DNA from: Beaufortia kweichowensis
Taxonomy: Eukaryota > Chordata > Actinopteri > Cypriniformes > Gastromyzontidae
Direction: 5' to 3'
Assembly (NCBI GenBank): GCA_019155185.1
Contig: CM032811.1
Span: 2,162,287 to 2,226,286, forward strand
DNA length: 64,000 nucleotides
Under the pieces are notes generated by a model. It ran no database searches. It saw only the letters and a program-made list of their open reading frames with translations, and had not been told where the DNA came from. A program made the position numbers and the translations under genes. How positions within the stretch are numbered: the first letter of the stretch is position 1; each line of letters opens with the position of its first letter. Positions 53,601-62,880 of this stretch are shown in pieces.

Positions 53601-56600
53601 AGTTGCTTTGTGCACTGTAAAACTTTCAACTAATTACAAGTCATTTCAACTCATCAAATGAAGTTACACAATTTCAACAAATTTTAGAAGTTGAAATTAC
53701 CTGTAATTAGTTTTAAATAATGTAAAAACTGTTTAAATGATTTTTTTACAGTGTGATATGTACAACACGGTTCGTCAAATGACAAATTACAGATTAGAAA
53801 AGTTCACCGATTCAAATAATTGAAACTTAAAATGAAAATAAGATGACATGTGTGTTCTTTCTCTCAGCCAGACCCCTCAGTAGAGCCCTTCTTCAACTCT
53901 GTTGTGCGTCAGACTGGTATTCCAGATGTGTTCTCACTCCAGATGTGTGGAGCAGGAGTCTCTGCCAGCACTACAGAAGACCCAGCGGGTGGCAGCCTGG
54001 TGTGTATCAAACCTTTGTCTATAAAATACACCTGCTACAATCTAGAAAAACTGTGTGCCTGTTGTAAACTAGTGTCACAAAAAATTACAACTGACATCAA
54101 AATACAATTTACAGCCTGTGATTGTGACATGGTTCTGTGCATTTGTGAAACTCATTGTGTATCTGGAAGTGGTCAGGGACTCATATGACCCATCACATTT
54201 GCGATGATAAAACAAGGGCTTCATCTTTGGGATCTGGCTAGAACTTTAGAGGAAAACAACTGCAATGTGCTGTAAAATCAAAATGTGGTAAGCCCTGAAC
54301 CGCAATGCAAAGAAATTATGGTGAATACAAATAGTTTTATTTATATTACTTCCTGGAGTCCTTCTTTATAATTTTTGTGCTCTTTAAAATGTTTTTCTTT
54401 TACTTTTAAAAAAAATGTTCCTCTTTAAAAATGTGTTTTGCTAAATCCAACCAGTTCCAACCAGATTATTAAAGGGAAAAAAACAACCATATATTCTAAT
54501 GCATTTTAATTGTTACGGTCGTCCGTGTAGAGACAAGAGTCGCGGAGACAGGAATACTTCAACGAGTACTTTACTAGGAATAAACACCAGGAATACATCC
54601 AATGGAACAAAGAGAGCTTCACACGCAACAACACAAACTAACATTAACACACGACAATGAACCAAGGCAAACACAAGAGATTAAATAAGGTCCATAATGA
54701 GGGTGTACAGGTGCGGGTGATTACAAACAATGAGTGATTGGGAACAGGTGAGAGGAGTGCAAGGGATTATGGGGAATGGAGTCCAGGGGAACACATAGGG
54801 CTGTGACATTAATACTACATAATATATTTTATTTCTGTTGCTAATTATCATTATTATTATTTATTTTTAATTAAAATTTATGTAAAGCTGCTTTGCAACA
54901 ATTTGAAAAAACTTTGAAAAAAAATGATGAGGAAAAATCTTGGAGAAATTGAAATCTTTAGCCTTTGGAAGGAATGGATGGAGATTTTTTTGGTTCACCA
55001 TGATTTTTTTTGCATTGCGTTTCAGTCTTTCGTACACTGCATTTACATGTGGTTAGGGTTAGGGTTACAGGGCAACTATTGCCAACTCCCAAAAAAAACA
55101 TCCGAAGTGGTCAAATACAAGGTATAAACAATTTGCCTTGTGATCAGATCACCTGAGACTGACTAAAAATCAAACAAGCAAAGAAGGGCAGAAAAATGAG
55201 TTTACCCAAAATATGATTTGAACAGATATCAGTCAGACTCTAATAAATCAGATCAGTTAAACGCTCTCAAGGACAGATGAGATTAAGCATTTCAGCGCTA
55301 CTCTCGCACCTTGGGCACCTCCTATAGGATGGCAGGTCTTGTTAGTGAGAAGCTCATTAAGCTAAAGAGAGCCCCCTACTGCTGCTGCATTCTGTTAGCA
55401 ATACACGACTGCTGGAAGAGCGACGGGCGCTGAGCCCTGCTGAGAGGAGCAGATGGACACCGCAGTGGGGAAGGGCGTGTCCCATGTCCAACCCTGAACA
55501 ATGTCCAGAAGCTTTTTAAAATATTTGACTAGCCACGTGTCATCGTTTCGGATGCCTTTTGAGCTTGTTTGCTTTATCAGAAAAAACATGTTTGTCAGCT
55601 TGGATAGCATGAATATATTTTTAGATATATGTGACTTTGCCTGCAAAACCTAGCTGATGTCATTTTTTTGTGATTTCCTGTTTTCTGCATAAAATCATTC
55701 AACATAATGTAAAGAACATTCAGTGAATATTACCTTGATATCTTTAATATTGAAATCATACTGAAATTAATAGGTGAAATCAAACTTTGATGCTTATTAT
55801 TTCATAATTTGAGACTTTAGCCTGGTTTTCACAGGGTTCACATATAAAGAAGTAACAAAATGTAATTATGAAAAAGAAAATCGTCCAAGTTTGTAATCAG
55901 AGCACGTGTCGATTCATTGTGCTTGGAAACACTGTGTGTATCAAATATTAGTATTAACTGTAAGAAATAACTGTACGATTGCAGTTAATAGAAAGGTGAT
56001 GAGAAATACATCAGAATGTAACCTTTTCCAGAAATGCACAGGTATCAGACATTTTATCTGAAAGCTCACACTTTACAATACAATTTGAGACTTATATGCC
56101 AGGGATGCATCATTACATTTCATTTATTCATTTTCAGATGCTTTTATCTAATTAGGGAGTGTTTCATATTTTGCCATAATAGTCATAAGCTATGTTTACA
56201 AGTAGAAGTGTTGAAGCATAAACTTTTACAGTTTTAGACAATAAATCAGTTTGCCTGAATGGGAAATGTCAATTAGTTCATAATTTAATACAAAAAAACA
56301 ACAACGTAAAATGATACTGAATGCAAATTTCTCTTTTGTTGTTATTAATTGATTTATATGACTTGTTTGAGTTAATCAAGTTTCCCAACAGATAGGAACA
56401 ACTGTTTAACCTGATAACTGTCACGGCAGAAATTGAGTATACACATGAAAATGCACTGCCGAACTACATTTTTTCATTTTTAAATATTAGATATTTTTGT
56501 CAAATATTTTTAAGTCTATTAAGTCTATGTTTATAAATTACATTTTTTATTATTATTTTTGTTCATGTTTATTGTTATGAAAATGTGTCAAATATTTAAT

Positions 56601-59017
56601 CTTGAGTCTTATACCTGTCCATCAACTTTTAGATGTCACGATTAGAATAAAATGCAATGAAATATTAAAGATAATAGGAAAATAACATAGGTGTCCCTCC
56701 TGGTGAACGGTGACAGTTAACAAGTTAAGAAAGCTCTTTTATACACCTTTTTATTTAAGAGAGTCATTGCTTCAGAGTGTGCAATAGCATAAGAGTCATA
56801 TGAGTATGTTTTACTAAATAGAAAAGAAAATGTTTTCTTTGTTCTACGTTTCAGATCATGGGAGGGGTTGAGCCAACCTTATACCAGGGTTCAATTTGGT
56901 ACACTCCAGTATTAGAAGAGTGGTACTACCAAGTGGAAGTTTTGAAGCTTGAAGTTGGAGATCAAAATTTAAATCTAGACTGCAAAGAGGTATGAGATGC
57001 TTTTGTATATCTTTATTGCAAATGCATGTAATACAAAATGCAGTAAATTCAGCTAAAAAAATTAAGCTCATTCATTTAGATAAAGATAAGGGAAAGATTA
57101 TTTGCTGTTGGATGGAGGCCTTGACTGATTGTCTGTTCCCTGTTTTTTCTTTTAGTACAACTCAGATAAAGCCATTGTGGATAGTGGGACTACGCTACTT
57201 CGACTGCCTGAAAATGTTTTTAGTGCTGTGGTGGAGGCCGTTATGAAAACATCTTTGGTATGACCTTGCCAGTTGCACATTTTTGGCTCCGATTTACAGG
57301 CTTTGTGCATGTCTGAGTGGGTTACATATCTAGTTCTGTCTTGTCTTACTCTTTTTAGGTAAACTTTAATAACATCTACTTTGCACAGTTTTCAGTAAAA
57401 TGCGCAACATAGAATAATAACAATGGCTTGGCCACATAAAATTGTGATTTCTGTGAAGTTTTGCTTAAACTGTGTCCTAACCAAAAGCACACCAGATTTT
57501 TAAAAACTTAGTCACCATTACAAATCATCAAAGTATACTTTTAATTTGAATACTTCAAAATGTAATATACTTTTTAATTATAATTTGTGGAAATGAAGCA
57601 CCATGGCACCATGGCATCACGGCTATCCAAGCGTGTGCGGTAGCCTCTAGGTCACGGCTCTGACAGAAAGCACTGATGTTTGATGTTTGTTTCAAACCCT
57701 CTTTCATAGATTCAAGACTTCTCAGCTGGATTCTTTGATGGCACCAAGCTGGCATGTTGGCTAAGAGGAGAATCACCATGGAGGCTTTTTCCTAAAATCT
57801 CCATCTACCTCAGAGCAACGAACACCAGCCAGTCTTTTCGCATCACCATTCTCCCACAGGTCAGGAGCAGCCAATAAAGTACATTTCTGGGATCAAGGCT
57901 CTGTGTGAATGGGGTTTCGAAGAAATATTTGGAAGAAATAACCCAATAATAATGCCGTACTTGTAGAAAATACTTATTATTAAATAGTTTTTTAAATACG
58001 TTAACCTGTTAACTGTTACCGTTCCCCAGGAGGAACACCCATGTTATTTCCCTTTCTAGTCCTTCTAGTTTAATATTTCATAATTGAATTTTAATCTAAT
58101 CATGACAAACTATAAATTGATGAAAAGGTGTAAGACTCAAGATGAAATATTTGACAGATTTTCATAAAAAAAGTAAAAGTTAATGTTACTGTAATTTATA
58201 AAAAAATACCTAAAATGAAATAATTGAAAAAAAAATTGTTTGAAAAAACATCTTATACCTAAATATAAAATAATTCAGCATTTTCATATGTATACTCAAT
58301 TCCTGCTATGACAGTTATCGGGTTAAAATATGAAAAACATGTTATACATTATGACTACTTATACATTGTATTGTTATAATAAACAATAAAAAAAAAAGGT
58401 TTTATGATCCGGTAAATAGTGATTTTCAATTTTTTATATTCATTTGTTTTATTGGCTGTACTAGTTCTACATTCTCCAGTGCTGTAAATATTCTTGTTGC
58501 TCAAAAGTTCATGTTTTTCCTCTTCAGCTGTACGTGCAGCCAGTCACAGATATTGACGGCACATTGGGCTGTTTCCGATTCGGAATCTCCCCGTCAACCA
58601 ACGGCTTAGTGATTGGAGCCACTGTGATGGAGGGTTTCTACGTCATCTTTGACCGGGACCGAAAGAGAGTGGGCTTCGCTGTTAGCACCTGCGCAGGTAG
58701 GCATCATTCTAAATATGAGATTATTTAAACATGATGGTCTTAATTGTGGTTCATTATGGTCTCTCCTTCCAACAGAAAACGACGGTGTGCCGCTGGCAGA
58801 GATCTCCGGGCCTTTCCTGGCTGAAGGTGTAACGTCAGACTGCACGGGTGGCGTGTCTCTTAGGGAGCCTGTGATGTGGGTGATAGCGTACGCTCTGATG
58901 GCCATATGTGCCCTAGTGCTGATCATTCTCCTCATTCTGCTTATACTACCCTGTCGACGGCACAGAGATGGCGAGATCACGGATGAGTCGTCACTCGTGC
59001 GCCATCGCATCAAGTGA
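47424..59017 (+). CDS. bace2: BACE2, beta-site APP-cleaving enzyme 2 (nine coding exons, complete)
   Basis: Type I membrane pepsin-family aspartyl protease of the secretory and endosomal pathway. Known mammalian substrates include APP at the theta site and PMEL in pigment cells. Coding exons: 47424-47693, 52877-52965, 53051-53267, 53868-53999, 56855-56989, 57156-57257, 57710-57859, 58528-58696, 58776-59017. All have GT-AG borders and joined frames, giving 1506 bp and 501 residues (human 518). Seen: signal peptide about residues 1-18; catalytic DTGS with D96; second motif DSGT with D290; cysteines 219, 279, 331, 380, 420 and 444, the BACE pairing set; sequons at N32 and N353; membrane helix about 453-480; short tail with DESSL. 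Close similarity in the catalytic and tail regions identifies BACE2, not BACE1. The first in-frame ATG after a stop (47388-47390) was chosen as the start. Confidence 0.96.
48225..48510. mobile_element. Cyprinid palindromic MITE (AGTTCACCC type), copy in bace2 intron 1
   Basis: It begins TTTAAAGGTATAGTTCATCC and contains TTATTCACCCTCATGTTG and ATGGAAGTCAATGGGGGTCA, then a worn right arm (TGCGGGTGAATAAATAATAA). Right border approximate. Confidence 0.6.
49930..50230. promoter_or_regulatory. Candidate conserved noncoding element, bace2 intron 1
   Basis: A repeat-free block with homeodomain-type cores GTAATTAAG, GTTAATTGAG, CTAATTGG and CCAATTAGC within about 170 bp, and higher GC than its surroundings. 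No coding frame. It could regulate bace2 or, across the divergent region, dscam. Confidence 0.3.
50351..50537. mobile_element. ACTGTAAA palindromic MITE, copy in bace2 intron 1
   Basis: 187 bp. Left ACTGTAAAAAAATTCTTCGC and right GCGAAGAATTTTTTACAGT are a near-perfect terminal inverted repeat. The interior holds TTCAACTTATTTTTATGAGT and TTGTAATTAGTTGAAATAAT. Confidence 0.7.
51135..51413 (+). mobile_element. TTAA-ended MITE, copy in bace2 intron 1
   Basis: It begins TTAACCTGTTAACTGTCACC, then shares GTTCCTCAGGAGGAACACC and the body with the other copies. The right terminus is worn (GTCACAGTTACGAAAG), so only one end is intact. Confidence 0.7.
52877..52965 (+). CDS. bace2: bace2 coding exon 2 (first catalytic aspartate)
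   Basis: 89 bp after TTTTTACAG|. It encodes LNILVDTGSSNFAVA with the catalytic DTGS, then an alanine run and the HYFNRAL segment. The donor CT|GTAAGA leaves two bases of a codon, completed by the first base of exon 3 (leucine). The following intron is only 85 bp. Confidence 0.94.
53051..53267 (+). CDS. bace2: bace2 coding exon 3
   Basis: 217 bp, from TTATCAG| to CGA|GTAAGT. It encodes SSTYKSSGRPVAVKYTQG, the flap-side region, the FFLPGI segment and the GILGLAYPLLAR loop typical of BACE proteins. Confidence 0.95.
53613..53753. mobile_element. ACTGTAAA palindromic MITE, copy in bace2 intron 3
   Basis: 141 bp between CACTGTAAAA and TTTTTTTACAGTG, sharing TTACAAGTCATTTCAACTCA-type interior with the 50351 copy. 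It makes up about a quarter of the intron. A weaker relative is at 22452-22612. Confidence 0.6.
53868..53999 (+). CDS. bace2: bace2 coding exon 4
   Basis: 132 bp (44 codons), CTCTCAG| to CTG|GTGTGT. It encodes PDPSVEPFFNSVV, IPDVFSLQMCGAG with disulfide cysteine 219, and ends GGSL as in mammalian BACE2. Confidence 0.95.
54511..54808. mobile_element. Solo-LTR-like element in bace2 intron 4
   Basis: 298 bp beginning TGTTACGG and ending CTGTGACA (TG...CA), flanked on both sides by TTAAT, a 5-bp target-site duplication. It contains AATAAA near 54582 and is GC-richer than its surroundings. These are the features of a solo LTR left by recombination. No internal retroviral or gypsy coding sequence is present, so the family cannot be named. 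Confidence 0.65.
56406..56728 (-). mobile_element. TTAA-ended MITE, copy in bace2 intron 4
   Basis: 323 bp, ends TTAACCTGATAACTGTCA and TGACAGTTAACAAGTTAA. It is the reverse orientation of the 51135 copy and ends 126 bp before exon 5. Confidence 0.75.
56855..56989 (+). CDS. bace2: bace2 coding exon 5
   Basis: 135 bp (45 codons), GTTTCAG| to GAG|GTATGA. It encodes GGVEPTLYQGSIWYTPV, EEWYYQVEVLKLEVG and LNLDCKE, with cysteine 279. Confidence 0.96.
57156..57257 (+). CDS. bace2: bace2 coding exon 6 (second catalytic aspartate)
   Basis: 102 bp (34 codons), CTTTTAG| to TTG|GTATGA. It encodes YNSDKAIVDSGTTLLRLP; the DSGT holds catalytic residue D290. Confidence 0.96.
57710..57859 (+). CDS. bace2: bace2 coding exon 7
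   Basis: 150 bp (50 codons), TTTCATAG| to CAG|GTCAGG. It encodes LACW with cysteine 331, FPKISIYLR, an NTS sequon at N353 and SFRITILPQ. Confidence 0.95.
58001..58326 (+). mobile_element. TTAA-ended MITE, copy in bace2 intron 7
   Basis: 326 bp, ends TTAACCTGTTAACTGTTACC and TGACAGTTATCGGGTTAA, both intact. It takes up about half of the 668-bp intron. Confidence 0.75.
58528..58696 (+). CDS. bace2: bace2 coding exon 8
   Basis: 169 bp, TCTTCAG| to GCAG|GTAGGC, ending in phase 1. It encodes GCFRFGISPSTNGLVIGATV, MEGFYVIFDRDRKRVGFA and STCA, with cysteines 380 and 420. The glutamate codon is completed in exon 9. Confidence 0.95.
58776..59017 (+). CDS. bace2: bace2 coding exon 9 (transmembrane segment and tail)
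   Basis: 242 bp after CCAACAG|, including the TGA stop. It encodes LAEISGPFLAEG, cysteine 444, a long leucine/isoleucine-rich membrane helix and a basic then acidic cytoplasmic tail ending ESSLVRHRIK. The last residues are nearly those of human BACE2. The preceding intron is 79 bp. Confidence 0.95.
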
Positions 59018-59312
59018 CGTCGGGCGTCTGAAGAGACCTCAGGACAAGTAACAGGGCTAAATATATTGCACTAACCCCTGGATGAGATCTCCCTTTCATC
59101 ACATATGCCTGTTTTGTGAGATATGCTGGGATTTGCGAGTCTGTGGACATTTATGATGAGAACAAATGACGAAATCTGGATGTATTACTTTCTGTTTTAA
59201 TGTATATTCATCTATAAAAGTCTGGGTATTAATCTGGTGTTTAAACCAGATTTTCTGACGTTTCTTTAAATCATGCTGCTCTGCTTAATGGTCTTAAAAA
59301 TATAATTATGTT

Positions 59313-59318
59313 AATAAA
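59313..59318 (+). terminator. bace2: Candidate bace2 polyadenylation signal
   Basis: A canonical AATAAA lies about 295 bp after the stop codon and is the first in the presumed 3' UTR. A second one near 59575 could serve as a distal site. The cleavage site cannot be read from sequence alone. Confidence 0.55.
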
Positions 59319-61585
59319 ACTACTGATTGGTTAAAGGTTTGATTTCTCAGGTACTTTTACCAATGACCCCACAACGTATTTGGACACTTTAACAAAACAT
59401 TTAGGAATCATTTGTAGAAGGAATAATTTGCCCCAAAATTTTATTTTTGTCATGATTTACTAACTTTATGTCAATTCACAGAGTTTCTTTTATTACTTTT
59501 ATTTGCATAATACTAAAGTAAATAACATATAAATCTGGTTTGGTAAATTTACTTTGTGTCTTGCTTTGACTCTTAATAAATTGTGTGCAAAAAAAGTGCA
59601 TGTGTTTTGATTATTTTCAAGTGCGTCCGTCGGTTTTGGTGGAAACCCGATTATTTGAGCAATTTTATGATCATGGTAGAGCACAACAATATAAGGGTGT
59701 AATAGAAATTACATTTTTGGGTAAAATATTCTTTCAGAAATACATGAATGAGTTTGTTAAAAAATAATTTGAGTAGATTTTACAGTGTAACTCATGATTT
59801 TTGGACACGTTTATACATTTTTGTAATTTTATTTAAGTGCTTGTGCTATTTTTTTCTAATAATAAATCATTTTTAATGCTGGTTGGTTTGATGTTTGTAA
59901 TTTTTGCATTCGTCCAAATAAACTTTGGGGTCCCTTTATTTTAAATGGTCAAATAAAGAGACATTTGTGGTTTACTTTAGGTTAGCATTTAATGTGTCCA
60001 TTTCCATTATAATTACAGTTTAATCTCTGTGTTTGCATGTTAAAATGACAGTGTAATAGCAAATGCAAACATTCATCCTGCATTTACATTTTGGTCCATT
60101 ATTAGAGGAAACTACTGTAGCAATTACATTGTTTATTGTGATATATGCTGTCATAAAGCATTGCGTTACTTTGCACTTCTTGTGTATTTTCAGTATTAAA
60201 CAAACTACTTGTACAGCACTTTTCAAAATACAAATAATTTTGCCTTATAACCTTCTAAATCCACTCCTCCCCAGTGATAAAGCTTGCAAAGTGACGATAT
60301 ATCGAAAAGAAAAAAAAATCACCTAAGATGTTTATAACATAATTGTCTGTATGCAATTATTTGTAAGATAAATAAATAAATACAAATAAAGATAATAACA
60401 AAATAAATGATTTTTATGTGGTGTGATATATTAAAATGAAAAATAAAGGGGACATGTTTGACATATTTTTAAATATATTTATTTTTTTAGTCATATAAAT
60501 ATGTACAAATATACGCTATAAATAAATGTAAATCCAAAATGAACACTGCCAGAAACACTGCCTTGTGTTTCTCTGCTTTGATGACTGCCCTTATGTCTAT
60601 TTGCCACCAGATGGTGCAGTTACAGCATTTACTGGAATAGGCAAAGGTTTTTAATCAGCCAATACTATAAACAGTGTCCAAAATATCATCTATTTATATG
60701 GTTTAATGGACTATTTTGGGTGTCAGACATTTTTAGTAGTGTCAATTTCCATTTCCTTTCCTGTGTTCTACAGACACAGATGACACACTTTCACAAAATT
60801 AAGTCCTTAACTGGGTAGAAAAGATGGTTTTAGCATGTTTTTAGATTTTTTTGTAAATCTGTTTGTTATCAGTGTTAAAGTGATGCGCCACTGAAGACTG
60901 AAAGCTAAAGAAAGTTTGGTAAGTAAAATTAGAGAATTAACATTTTCATTTTCGATTGAACTATTCTTCGAATGCTGATCCGTAATAAAATGTATACGTT
61001 CTTTTGCTTCAATTCAAACTTTCTTTTAAGCAACTGTATTGAAGTAACACCCATTCAGTGTAAGACTACATCAGAGTTATATATCAGCCTCTCTGCTGCC
61101 GTTTCAAGCATCTTTGCCTCATGAATCCTCTAATGAACCTAACCAACTCAAATCATCCTGCGGCTCTACTCCAGTTCTCCCACCGACTCCATCACTTGCT
61201 CTTCATGCCTTCATTAACTCCACCGACACATTGATTAATGAAGCAGACATTTTAGAGTATGTGAATAGGAGCCTCATGGGATACAGGAGTTAAAATATAG
61301 GTGTACAGTGGCTCTATGCCCAGACGAGTTAAAGATCTGTACAAAGTCTTGTGAGCTGCCCACAGACAGTAGATGGTACTTTAAGGCATCATATACACGG
61401 CTTGTGAATTCTGCGTATTTTAAAATACTGGCTTCAGTATGGGTTGGGGTGTTTAACAAGGTGCTAGATCATTTCAATCTGAATTCAAGCAACATTTTTG
61501 GTGGATCTGTCTAAATCAGTGGATTGTTTGGTGGATGATGTCATTAAAGATGTGATGTGGCAACTCGGCTAACAATTTCTGGTTG

Positions 61586-61766
61586 CCAGAACGTTCCCAT
61601 AATGTTAGTTTTTGGTTGCACAATAAAATAATACCCTAAAAATAACCATTAGGGAACGTTCTGTATAGGTTATTAAAAAAAAAAACAACCACCCTGTAAC
61701 ATTATTTTTGGTTCCCTTATAAATAACCAAAAGGGAACCAAAACTAACGTTACGGCAACGTTCTGT
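61586..61766. repeat. Inverted-repeat element between bace2 and atm
   Basis: Left CCAGAACGTTCCCATAATGT then TAGTTTTTGGTT, and right AACCAAAACTAACGTTACGG then AACGTTCTG, are complementary arms around a GGGAACGTTCTG-rich middle. It looks like a common fish palindromic repeat. Confidence 0.55.
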
Positions 61767-62337
61767 TTGCTGGGAAAAACCTGATAGCAAACCTATAAGC
61801 TCTTGTAATTACATTGTTATTAAGAGGTAAGCCAAAACATCTTGTGAACATGACAGCCTTTTAAATGCTGAAAGTGATCTCAATAATATCGTATACCCCA
61901 CTATTAATCTACATTCATAACAATTTATACAATTTTATCTTAATAATTACAGTTATCATCTAAAGGTGGAACAGAAAGAAAGGCAAATATTATAAGTGGA
62001 CTTCAGGGGACAAAAATAGGAAATGGTACAAAAAAATAGTATATTGTATTGTAGGTATTGTTCGTTGTTAGTTCATGATGACTAATGTAGCTAACCTTAT
62101 TGTAAAGTGTTACCCATTTTTTTCCTATAAATTAAAATCATATAATTAAATTATAATAATTTTTAAAGGATTATAAAACATTGTCACCATGAGGAACAAT
62201 GAGGAATGAGGAACAAACAATTTTGATGTAACCGTGATTTATTATTGCGTTCGATATGCTAACAAAAAAATTATGCACTACATATACAGAACAAACATTC
62301 ATTATCACTATAAACTGCAATTGATAAATGTACCATT

Positions 62338-62343
62338 TTATTC
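62338..62343 (-). terminator. atm: Candidate atm polyadenylation signal
   Basis: AATAAA on the minus strand about 355 bp past the atm stop, read as TTTATT on the plus strand. A second copy lies at 62238-62243. Which one is used cannot be decided from sequence. Confidence 0.35.
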
Positions 62344-62696
62344 CACTTTTAACATAACATTCATATTTAACACATACAAATCAAATGTGTGGTGAACGAA
62401 AACGAAATTTAAAAACATTTTCATTTTGTTAGCATTTATGTCAAAAGAGCATTAGGCAAAAAGCAAAAATTGTTCTACGTGCCCTAAAACCTGAGTATTA
62501 AGACCGCCGTGCTCATTACTAAGCAGTACACATATTTAATCATATATAAGGTAATAGTGCAAGTTTTTTAAGAGGGATAAATATTTCTATTACAACGTCC
62601 ACCAGGTATTGGTAGGTTTACACATTCATCTGCTTTCAGATGGCATTTTTGCTTTTTGGTATGAAAACACGTATCTGTGCTGGGTCAGATTGTGTA

Positions 62697-62880
62697 TCAG
62701 ACCCAAGCCTGCCAGCCGGGGAAAAGTCGACTGAGGTTTTTTGGGTCCATGGCCTGCTGGATGAGGAGGTTGACCTGCCCCCCGACACTGAGCACTGTTC
62801 CCTCCTCAACACCCTTCAGCTTCTCCTGCAGTCGCAGTAACACTCGCTCTGCCACTTTATTAAAGCTCTGACTGTCACTG
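62697..62880 (-). CDS. atm: atm last coding exon (FATC domain)
   Basis: It encodes SFNKVAERVLLRLQEKLKGV, EEGTVLSVGGQVNLLIQQAM, DPKNLSRLFPGWQAWV and a TGA stop at 62697-62699. The FATC tail is required for kinase activity in this family. The acceptor reads TTTCAGCAG: use of the first AG starts the exon at 62880, the second at 62877. Both keep the frame and differ by one serine. Confidence 0.95.

Larger units (their letters stand above)
54000..56854 (+). other. bace2 intron 4
   Basis: 2855 bp. It carries a solo-LTR-like element (54511-54808), a unique block (55260-55520) and a TTAA-ended MITE (56406-56728). A read-through open frame of about 60 codons continues past the exon 4 donor, but it has no protein similarity and the donor is the family-conserved one. 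Confidence 0.8.
59018..62696. other. bace2-atm convergent intergenic region
   Basis: 3.7 kb between two stop codons facing each other, holding both 3' UTRs. It includes AT-rich sequence, an inverted-repeat element (61586-61766) and a fragment of the hAT-like MITE (62040-62113). No coding or RNA gene was recognised. Confidence 0.8.

Noticed and set aside
53850..54188. 112-codon ORF running past bace2 exon 4
   Set aside because: The first part is exon 4; the rest is intron read-through after a family-conserved donor.
55047..55070. TTAGGG-type telomere-like repeats
   Set aside because: Only about two units, no larger array; chance or short remnant.
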